Program-made: the position numbers and the translations under genes | Shown here: one piece after another, positions 1 to 5,320 of the stretch | Position numbering within the stretch: the first letter of the stretch is position 1 | Layout of the letters: every line of letters begins with the position of its first letter | NCBI GenBank assembly: GCA_030043395.1 | Contig: JASHXW010000412.1 | Location: 1 to 6,101 of the forward strand | DNA length: 6,101 nucleotides | Direction of reading: 5' to 3' | Origin: Streptosporangiaceae bacterium | GTDB lineage: Bacteria; Actinomycetota; Actinomycetes; Streptosporangiales; Streptosporangiaceae | The notes under the pieces: generated by a model | Told to the model about the DNA's origin: nothing | What the model saw: the letters and a program-made list of their open reading frames with translations, nothing else | The model's database searches: none

Positions 1-237
1 TTCACCGACCCGTACCTGTCGCCGATGGCCGCGCACGCCGACGTCATCTTGACCTCGAGCGTGCAGTCGCCGTCCCCCTTTGACGCGTGGACGCCGGCCG
101 TCGCGCTGGTCGAGGCCGTGGTCGCGGCGGTGGTCAGCCGGCTGGGCGACGACCCGCTCAGCCGGATGGCACGCTACGACGCGCTGTACGCAGGGACCGT
201 CGACGACGCCGACTCCATGGGGGTGCCGCAAGAGTGA
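1..237 (+). CDS. MurR/RpiR-family transcriptional regulator, C-terminal SIS domain (5' truncated by window)
   Basis: The frame is open from base 1 and ends at TGA 235-237, giving 78 residues of a longer protein. The sequence reads like the end of the SIS (sugar isomerase) domain of MurR/RpiR regulators: a TDPYLSP-type strand/turn, an ADVIL strand, a SPSPFD turn, then a helix rich in Ala/Val/Leu/Glu and a short Arg/Asp/Leu/Tyr tail. In this family an N-terminal helix-turn-helix binds DNA and the SIS domain binds a phosphosugar or similar effector. The HTH must lie to the left of the window and is not seen. The 4-bp overlap with the next gene suggests co-transcription, so it may regulate its own operon (inference). 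It could instead be a stand-alone SIS-domain isomerase. The ATG at 25 is internal to this frame and is not a likely start. Confidence 0.75.
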   Translation, partial: FTDPYLSPMAAHADVILTSSVQSPSPFDAWTPAVALVEAVVAAVVSRLGDDPLSRMARYDALYAGTVDDADSMGVPQE

Positions 238-1370
238 CCACGACCGAGCCGCTCGCGCTGATCGACCATCACGTCCATGGCGTGATGACCGAGGAGCTGG
301 ATCGCCTTGGGTTCGAGACGCTGATCACCGAGGCGGCCGGGCCGCACGGGCCGGGCATCTCGCTGTTCGACAGCCAGCTCGGCTTCGCGGTCAGGCGCTT
401 CTGCGCACCCGTGCTCGACCTGGAGCCTTCGGTGCCGCCGGAGGAGTACCTGCGCCGCCGGGCCGAGCTCGGCACCGAGGAGGTCAACCGGCGCCTGCTG
501 ACCGCCGCCGAGGTCACCGAGTGGATCGTCGACACCGGCTTCCAGGGCGACCTGATTACGACGCCCGAGCAGATGGCCGCCGCCAGCGGGACACCGGCCC
601 GGCACATCGTCAGGCTCGAGGCCGTGGCCGAGCGGGTCGCGCGGAGCTGGCCGACGGCGGCCGGCTGGGCGGACGCGTTCGCCGAGGCGCTCGCGGAGGC
701 CACCAGGTCCGCCGCCGCGGTCGGCTACAAGACCATCGTCGCCTACCGGTACGGCTTCGACTTCGACCCGACCAGGCCGAGCGAGGCCGCGGTCCAGTCG
801 GCGGCCGGCCGGCTCTTGCGCGCCATCGAGGACGACCCTGGTGCCCGCGTCGAAGACCCTGTCCTGCTGCGGCACCTGATCTGGTCGGGCATCGACTCAG
901 GCCTGCCGGTGCAGTTCCACGTCGGGTTCGGCGACACCGACGTGCGGCTGCACCGGTCCAACCCGTCGCTGCTGCACGACTTCCTGCTCGCGACGCAGCC
1001 CATCGGCACCCCGGTCATGCTGCTGCACTGCTACCCGTTCCAGCGCGAGGCCGGCTTCCTCGCGCACGTGTTCTCCCACGTGTACATGGACCTGGGCGCG
1101 ATACTCAACCACGTCGGCGCCCGGTCCACCGCAGTGCTCGCTGAGGCACTCGAGCTGACTCCGTTCGGCAAGATGCTGTACTCCTCCGACGCGTTCGGCG
1201 TGCCTGAGCTGCACTACCTCGGCGCGCTCGGGTTCCGGCGGGACCTGGCGAAGGTGACCGGCCAGTTCGTCGCCGACGGCGAATGGTCGGCGCAGGACGC
1301 AGATCGCGTCATGGCGCTGATCGGCTCGCAGAACGCGGCCCGCGTGTACCGGCTTGCGGGGCAGCAGTGA
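234..1370 (+). CDS. Amidohydrolase family protein, FluG N-terminal type (Amidohydro_2, metal-dependent TIM barrel)
   Basis: This is a 378-residue predicted cytoplasmic metal-dependent hydrolase. The GTG at 234 is chosen because it overlaps the upstream stop as GTGA, has a G-rich site at 219-223, and puts the first metal motif at residues 13-15. The frame is open further upstream from 87, but that part lies inside the regulator gene. Visible motifs: HVH near the N terminus (H13, H15), GYKTIVAYR (K166, a possible carbamylated lysine), QFHVGFGD (H229), LLHCYPF (H265), YMDLG (284-288) and LYSSDA (D319). These match in order the amidohydrolase half of fungal FluG and of FluG/glutamine-synthetase fusions. 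Here the protein ends in a normal barrel terminus (NAARVYRL), with no glutamine-synthetase domain. The family hydrolyses C-N or C-C bonds. The neighbouring M20 hydrolase and amino-acid permease suggest an amide-type substrate, but the substrate is unknown. Confidence is high for the fold and low for the reaction. Confidence 0.88.
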   Translation: MTTTEPLALIDHHVHGVMTEELDRLGFETLITEAAGPHGPGISLFDSQLGFAVRRFCAPVLDLEPSVPPEEYLRRRAELGTEEVNRRLLTAAEVTEWIVDTGFQGDLITTPEQMAAASGTPARHIVRLEAVAERVARSWPTAAGWADAFAEALAEATRSAAAVGYKTIVAYRYGFDFDPTRPSEAAVQSAAGRLLRAIEDDPGARVEDPVLLRHLIWSGIDSGLPVQFHVGFGDTDVRLHRSNPSLLHDFLLATQPIGTPVMLLHCYPFQREAGFLAHVFSHVYMDLGAILNHVGARSTAVLAEALELTPFGKMLYSSDAFGVPELHYLGALGFRRDLAKVTGQFVADGEWSAQDADRVMALIGSQNAARVYRLAGQQ

Positions 1371-2632
1371 CGAGCACTGCCGGGAAGATGGTGGGCGGCG
1401 TCGACGCGACCGTCGCGAGCGCGGGCACGAGCATGGCTGCTGGCCCGCAGGCCAGCCCGCGGATCGCCGAGCTGGCCAGGCAGCTCAGGGCGGTGCTGTC
1501 CGGTGAGCTCGACCGTGCCGTCGCGCTGCGGCGCGAGCTGCACTCTCATGCCGAGGTTTCTGGCGCGGAGGAGCTGACCGCCGCGCTCGTGGCAGCCGCG
1601 CTGGACGCGCCCGACGCACCCGTGGTCGCCGGCACCGGCAGGCTGATCCGGATCGGACGGCCGGACGGGCCGTGCGTCGCGCTGCGCGCCGAGCTTGACG
1701 CGCTGCCCGTCACCGAGCAAACCTCAGTGCCGTGGGCGTCGCGCAACGGAGCCATGCACGCCTGCGGGCATGACGTGCACCTGGCGGCGCTGACCGCCGT
1801 CTGCAGGGCCGCGATGGCCGCAGACGCCCAGGGCCTGTTGCCTGTCCCGGTACTCGCTGTGCTGCAGCCGCGGGAGGAGAGCGTTCCGTCCGGCGCGAGG
1901 GACATCGTCAACTCCGGCGCGCTTGACGATCACATGCCGAGCGCGATCATCGCCGTGCACCTGCAGCATCAGCTGCCGCCGGGAACAGTCGCGGCCGCGG
2001 CCGGCACCGTGAACGCGGCCACCGACGACTTCGAGATCCGGGTGGAGGGAGTCGGCGGCCATGCGGGCTACCCCCAGCTCACCGCGGACCCAGTAGTGGC
2101 GCTGAGCCAGTGCGTGCTCGCGCTGCAGCACGCCGTCAGCCGCCGCTCGGATCCGACCCACGCGGTCGTGGTCTCGGTCGGCATGCTCGAAGCTGGCCAG
2201 GCCGCGAACGTCATTCCGCCATCGGCGCTCGCCCGCGGCACCCTGCGGGTGCTTGACGAAGCTGACCGGCCGGCCCTGCACGCGGCGGTGCGTGAGATCG
2301 TGACGCACACCTGCCTGGCCAACGGCTGCCGGGGCACCGTGACGATCGAGGAGGGCGAGCCCGCCCTTGTCAACGACGAGGCGCTGACCGCGGCCAGCTG
2401 GCCCTGGCTGCGCGAGGTCGACTTCACGGTCGACACCTCGTTCCGGTCCTGCGGCGCCGACGACTTCTCGTACTACTCGTCAGCCGAGCGGACGCTCATG
2501 CTGTTCCTCGGCACTGACGGGCCGCATGCCCTGCACCACCCATCCTTCCTGCCCGGCGACCACATGGTCGGCCAGGTGGCGAGCGCGATGCTGGCGGGCT
2601 ACCTAGGGGCACTCAGCTTGGCCGAAACATAA
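1367..2632 (+). CDS. M20-family metallohydrolase (M20D-like N-acyl-amino-acid amidohydrolase/peptidase)
   Basis: This is a 421-residue cytoplasmic enzyme likely to split N-acyl amino acids or related amides (hippurate- or IAA-conjugate-hydrolase type). Motifs in order: RRELHSHAEVSG (55-66), ALRAELDALPVTE (105-117), HACGHDVH (131-138, with the C133/H135 ligand pair typical of M20D), QPREE (167-171, catalytic and metal Glu), AVHL (H198), GVGGHAGYP (228-236, start of the dimerisation domain), NVIPPSALARGTLR (281-294), GADDFSYY (363-370) and LHHPSF (H390/H391). The metal ligands appear intact. GADDF replaces the more usual SEDF, a conservative change. The GTG at 1367 overlaps the previous stop as GTGA and has GCGGGG at 1356-1361. 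In-frame ATGs at 1388 and 1433 are alternatives, because recognisable family sequence begins only near residue 33. Its coupling to the FluG-type gene suggests successive steps on one substrate (inference). Confidence 0.9.
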   Translation: MTSTAGKMVGGVDATVASAGTSMAAGPQASPRIAELARQLRAVLSGELDRAVALRRELHSHAEVSGAEELTAALVAAALDAPDAPVVAGTGRLIRIGRPDGPCVALRAELDALPVTEQTSVPWASRNGAMHACGHDVHLAALTAVCRAAMAADAQGLLPVPVLAVLQPREESVPSGARDIVNSGALDDHMPSAIIAVHLQHQLPPGTVAAAAGTVNAATDDFEIRVEGVGGHAGYPQLTADPVVALSQCVLALQHAVSRRSDPTHAVVVSVGMLEAGQAANVIPPSALARGTLRVLDEADRPALHAAVREIVTHTCLANGCRGTVTIEEGEPALVNDEALTAASWPWLREVDFTVDTSFRSCGADDFSYYSSAERTLMLFLGTDGPHALHHPSFLPGDHMVGQVASAMLAGYLGALSLAET

Positions 2633-2660
2633 CGGAGGGCCGGGAGCGTGGCGACCGGCG

Positions 2661-2669
2661 AAAGGAGGA
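2661..2669 (+). promoter_or_regulatory. Strong Shine-Dalgarno site of the permease gene
   Basis: AAAGGAGGA ends 10 nt before the ATG at 2680 and is close to the ideal anti-16S complement. It is the strongest ribosome site in the window and fixes the permease start. It implies efficient independent initiation even though the upstream gene ends 47 bp earlier. Confidence 0.85.
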
Positions 2670-2679
2670 TCGAGCCAAG

Positions 2680-4188
2680 ATGTCAGTGAGTACGGAAAAG
2701 CCGGAGACACAGCCGGCCAAGCTGCATCGCAGTCTCAGCGTCGGGGGGGCCATCGGCATCTCCCTGGCCCTGATGGCGCCGTCCATGGCGGCGAGCATCA
2801 ACCCGCAGGGTACGGCGACAACGGTCGGGCGGGCAGTGCCCATTGCCTTCGCCCTTGCCTTCGTCGGCGTCCTGCTCGTGGCCTACACATTCGTACGGCT
2901 CACCCAGCGGTTCCATCACTCCGGCTCGGTCTACGGCTTCGTCGGGGCGACCATGGGACCGCGGGCGGGGATGATCTCCGGCTGGGCACTGGCCGGAACG
3001 TACATCTTCTATGCCGTCACCACCGCCATGGCCGGCGGCCGCTTCCTGGCCGGATTCCTCGATTCCGTTGGCATCTGGAAGACCTCGGCGACGTGGCCTG
3101 GCTTCCTGCTCGGCCTGGCCGGCCTGGCCCTGGTCTGGTGGATCGCGACCACCCCGGCCAGGGGCAGCACCAGGGTGCTGGTCGTTGCCGAGGGCCTGAC
3201 GGTACTGCTGATCCTGATCGTGATCGTCGTCGTCTTCGCCAAGCTGTCCAGCCACAGCGGCCCGGGGCACCTCGGCGTCACAAGCTCGGTGTTCAGCCTG
3301 CCATCGGGGACGCCGATCTCCACGCTGTTCCTCGGCGTCGTGTTCGGGTTCTTGTCCTTCGCCGGGTTCGAGGCAGCCTCGACCCTGGGCGAGGAGACTA
3401 AGCGCCCGAACAGGGACATCCCGCGGGCCATCCTGGGCGTCGCCATCTTCGGCGGCATCTACTTCGTCATCGTGACTGCCGTCGAGTCGATGGGCTTCGG
3501 CACATCAGCTGCCGGCGTCAAGGCATTCATCAACTCGCCGTCGCTGATCGGTGACCTCGGGACGGCTTACGTGTCGTCGTGGATCGGCAACGTGATCACG
3601 ATCGGCGTGACGATCTCGGCGTTCAGCTGCGCGCTGGCCTGCGTGGTCGGAGCGGCGAGGCTGATCTTCGCGCTCGGCCGGGACGGCATCCTGCCAGGTT
3701 CGCTCGGTCACGTGTCACCGACCCGCCGCACGCCGACCACCTCAACCACCACGGTCGTGATCGCCGCGACCGTGATCATCGCCTTCACCTGGGCCGTGCT
3801 GCGGGGCACCCCGTTCGGCCTGTTCCTGGAGGCCGGCACCATCGGCACGCTGATCCTGCTCGTGGTCTACGTCCTGGCGACGATCGGCATGACCAAGCTG
3901 ATCTTCTTCACTGGCCAGACCACGGTGCGGAAGTGGGAGATCGTGATCCCGGTGCTCGGCATCATCGTGCTCGGCTACACGCTGTTCAGGAACATCTACC
4001 CGTGGCCGACAGGATCGGCTTGGTGGGGGCCTGGCGTGGCGCTTGCCTGGTTCTTCGTCGGGCTCGTTTACCTGGTCCTGCGACCGGGTGCTGCTGCCCG
4101 TGCCGGGAAGGAGCTGACCGAAGCGGAGGGCCTGGTCGCTGCCTCCAGCCCGGGCAAGAGCCAGCTCTCCGCCGAGCCGGCTAGCTAG
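2680..4188 (+). CDS. APC-superfamily amino-acid permease, 12 TM (AA_permease_2 type)
   Basis: This is a 502-residue inner-membrane transporter, the usual length for the family. About 12 hydrophobic segments can be picked by eye, roughly at residues 21-40, 53-73, 95-117, 137-157, 164-188, 213-233, 248-268, 300-325, 355-375, 380-405, 419-438 and 446-467. Family marks: an unwound TM1 region with GAIGIS and APSM, the SGSVYGFVG loop after TM2 (81-89), and FAGFEAASTLGEE followed by KRPNRDIPRAI around TM6/7 (227-251), which is the classic APC signature. The hydrophilic N and C tails are probably cytoplasmic. The family imports amino acids, polyamines or their derivatives by cation symport or antiport; the exact substrate cannot be read from sequence. 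It lies downstream of two amidohydrolases, so it probably supplies their substrate (inference). The start at ATG 2680 is set by a strong ribosome site. A G7 run covers codons 22-24 without breaking the frame. Confidence 0.93.
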   Translation: MSVSTEKPETQPAKLHRSLSVGGAIGISLALMAPSMAASINPQGTATTVGRAVPIAFALAFVGVLLVAYTFVRLTQRFHHSGSVYGFVGATMGPRAGMISGWALAGTYIFYAVTTAMAGGRFLAGFLDSVGIWKTSATWPGFLLGLAGLALVWWIATTPARGSTRVLVVAEGLTVLLILIVIVVVFAKLSSHSGPGHLGVTSSVFSLPSGTPISTLFLGVVFGFLSFAGFEAASTLGEETKRPNRDIPRAILGVAIFGGIYFVIVTAVESMGFGTSAAGVKAFINSPSLIGDLGTAYVSSWIGNVITIGVTISAFSCALACVVGAARLIFALGRDGILPGSLGHVSPTRRTPTTSTTTVVIAATVIIAFTWAVLRGTPFGLFLEAGTIGTLILLVVYVLATIGMTKLIFFTGQTTVRKWEIVIPVLGIIVLGYTLFRNIYPWPTGSAWWGPGVALAWFFVGLVYLVLRPGAAARAGKELTEAEGLVAASSPGKSQLSAEPAS

Positions 4189-4198
4189 CCAGGGTCAG

Positions 4199-4250
4199 CC
4201 CCCGTTGTCCGCCCGGCCGCTGGTTAAGCTGGCCGGGCGGACAAGGGGGG
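4199..4250 (+). terminator. Long stem-loop between permease and MBL genes (terminator or RBS-masking element)
   Basis: The arms 4205-4218 (TTGTCCGCCCGGCC) and 4231-4244 (GGCCGGGCGGACAA) are perfect 14-bp complements around a 12-nt loop (4219-4230). A second block, CCCCC at 4199-4203, can pair with the G run at 4245-4251, interrupted only by G4204, which extends the stem to about 19 bp. There is no T tract, so it would be an atypical intrinsic terminator, a form often seen in actinomycetes. The right arm and its extension contain the purine-rich ribosome site of the next gene, so the hairpin could also control translation of that gene. As a DNA palindrome it could be an operator. The inverted repeat is certain; the function is inferred. 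Confidence 0.6.
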
Positions 4251-4251
4251 G
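4243..4251 (+). promoter_or_regulatory. Putative ribosome-binding site of the MBL gene, inside the stem-loop
   Basis: AAGGGGGGG lies just ahead of the ATG at 4255, with AAGGGG ending 6 nt before it. It is the best purine-rich tract near the start and supports ATG 4255 over the in-frame ATG at 4297, which has no clear site. It is paired in the hairpin described for 4199-4250. Confidence 0.55.
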
Positions 4252-4254
4252 TCC

Positions 4255-5301
4255 ATGTGCGATGACGGCGGTGGACGGCAAGCCGTCCCCTCTGCGATGC
4301 CAGTCCTGCATGACTTCGAGCCTGCGGTGCCGATCCCGCTCGAGCCGGTCGACTCGGTCGAGCTGACCAGCCTGATGGACAACGTCACTGACATGTTCAT
4401 GCCCGACCAGGGGCCCGCCAGGCGGCTGGGGGCGGGATACCGCATTACCCGGCGGGCCGGCGTGATGGAGGGCGGCTGGGCGCCGGACGCGCTGCTCGCC
4501 GAGCACGGATTCTCGATGCTCGTCACCGTCACGAAAGGCGAGCGCACGCACCGGATCTTGTTCGATACGGGCACTAGCCCGGACGGCGTGCTCGAGAACA
4601 TGCGCCGGCTGGACATCGCCCCGGGATCGATCGAGGCGATCGTCTGCAGCCACGGGCACTTCGACCACACGACCGGGCTTGACGGCCTGATGCGCGCGCT
4701 TGGCCGGGTCGCCATGCCGGTGCTGATCCACCCGCATTTCTGGCGGCGCCGCCGGATGACCTTCCCCGGCGTGGACCCGTGGGAGGTGCCGAGCACGAGC
4801 AAGTCGGCACTGACCGCGACTGGCTTCGAGGTCATCGAGGAGCGCCAGCCCAGCTTCCTGCTCGACGGCTCGGTTCTCATCACCGGCGAGGTGCCCAGGA
4901 TCACCGGCTACGAGCCGGGCTTCCCGCCACAGCAGGCATGGCTGGACGGAAAGTGGGAGCCTGACCCGCTGGTGCTCGACGACCAGGCGCTGATCGTCTC
5001 GGTCGCGGGAAAGGGACTAGTCGTCATCACTGGCTGCGGGCACGCCGGAGTGGTGAACATCTGCCGGTACGCCACGCGCCTGACCGGCGGGCAGCCGCTC
5101 TACGCGCTCGTCGGCGGGTTTCACCTCAACGGGCCATTGTTCGAGCCGCTCATTCCCCAGGTGCTCGACGACCTCGCCGACCTGAACCCCAGCGTCCTGG
5201 TGCCCGCGCACTGCACGGGCTGGCGTGCCGGTCACGCGATGGCCAATCGTTTCGGCGAGGCCTACATACCGAACAGCGTGGGCACTCGCTTCCTGCTCTG
5301 A
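4255..5301 (+). CDS. MBL-fold metallo-hydrolase, COG1237 (MJ0301/beta-RFAP-synthase-annotated) type
   Basis: This is a 348-residue predicted cytoplasmic protein with no signal peptide. Family sequence starts near residue 36 (ELTSLMDN) and continues with LLAEHGFSMLV (80-90), ILFDTG (101-106), the metal motif SHGHFDH (132-138) followed by TTGLDG, TGEVPRITGYE (210-220), DDQALIV (242-248), ITGCGHAGVVN (258-268, H263), VGGFHL (286-291, H290) and VPAHCTGW (316-323, H319). This order is that of COG1237, whose members are often named 7,8-dihydropterin-6-methyl-4-(ribofuranosyl)-aminobenzene 5'-phosphate synthase after methanogen proteins. An actinomycete is not expected to make methanopterin, so only the fold and a hydrolase or related role can be claimed. 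The first ~35 residues are a Pro-rich extension of unclear value, and ATG 4297 is an alternative start. It lies 66 bp after the permease on the same strand, beyond a long hairpin, so it may be in the same operon at reduced level or be separately controlled. Confidence 0.87.
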   Translation: MCDDGGGRQAVPSAMPVLHDFEPAVPIPLEPVDSVELTSLMDNVTDMFMPDQGPARRLGAGYRITRRAGVMEGGWAPDALLAEHGFSMLVTVTKGERTHRILFDTGTSPDGVLENMRRLDIAPGSIEAIVCSHGHFDHTTGLDGLMRALGRVAMPVLIHPHFWRRRRMTFPGVDPWEVPSTSKSALTATGFEVIEERQPSFLLDGSVLITGEVPRITGYEPGFPPQQAWLDGKWEPDPLVLDDQALIVSVAGKGLVVITGCGHAGVVNICRYATRLTGGQPLYALVGGFHLNGPLFEPLIPQVLDDLADLNPSVLVPAHCTGWRAGHAMANRFGEAYIPNSVGTRFLL

Positions 5302-5320
5302 CCAGGTCAGCCTGGCGAGC
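5295..5320. terminator. Inverted repeat at the convergent gene junction (candidate bidirectional terminator)
   Basis: CCAGG (5302-5306) and CCTGG (5311-5315) pair around TCAG, and GCTC (5295-5298) can pair with GAGC (5317-5320) outside a small internal loop. An alternative overlapping 13-nt palindrome, CTGACC-A-GGTCAG, spans 5298-5310. It lies exactly between two converging stop codons. There is no T tract and the stem is weak, so the assignment is tentative. Confidence 0.3.

Noticed and set aside
87..233. Upstream extension of the amidohydrolase to ATG 87
   Set aside because: The extra residues are Arg/Gly-rich and lie out of frame within the regulator's SIS domain; GTG 234 gives the expected N terminus just before the HVH motif.
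80..1144. Long plus-strand ORF (354 aa) overlapping the amidohydrolase
   Set aside because: Its product is Arg/Ala/Gly/Pro-rich with no domain, while the overlapping frame at 234-1370 has clear metal-binding motifs. It is an out-of-frame shadow in high-GC DNA.
174..2436. Several 100-230 aa minus-strand ORFs opposite the two hydrolase genes
   Set aside because: All are antisense to genes with intact family motifs and show the Arg/His/Gly-rich composition of shadow frames.
2743..2749. G7 run near the start of the permease gene as a phase-variation tract
   Set aside because: The frame is intact through it and runs of this length are common by chance in GGG-codon-rich high-GC genes; no other sign of switching.
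4225..4230. TAAGCT as a -10 promoter element for the MBL gene
   Set aside because: It fits a loose TANNNT pattern in the hairpin loop, but no acceptable -35 hexamer lies 16-19 bp upstream; the near-match TTGTCC at 4205 is only 14 bp away.
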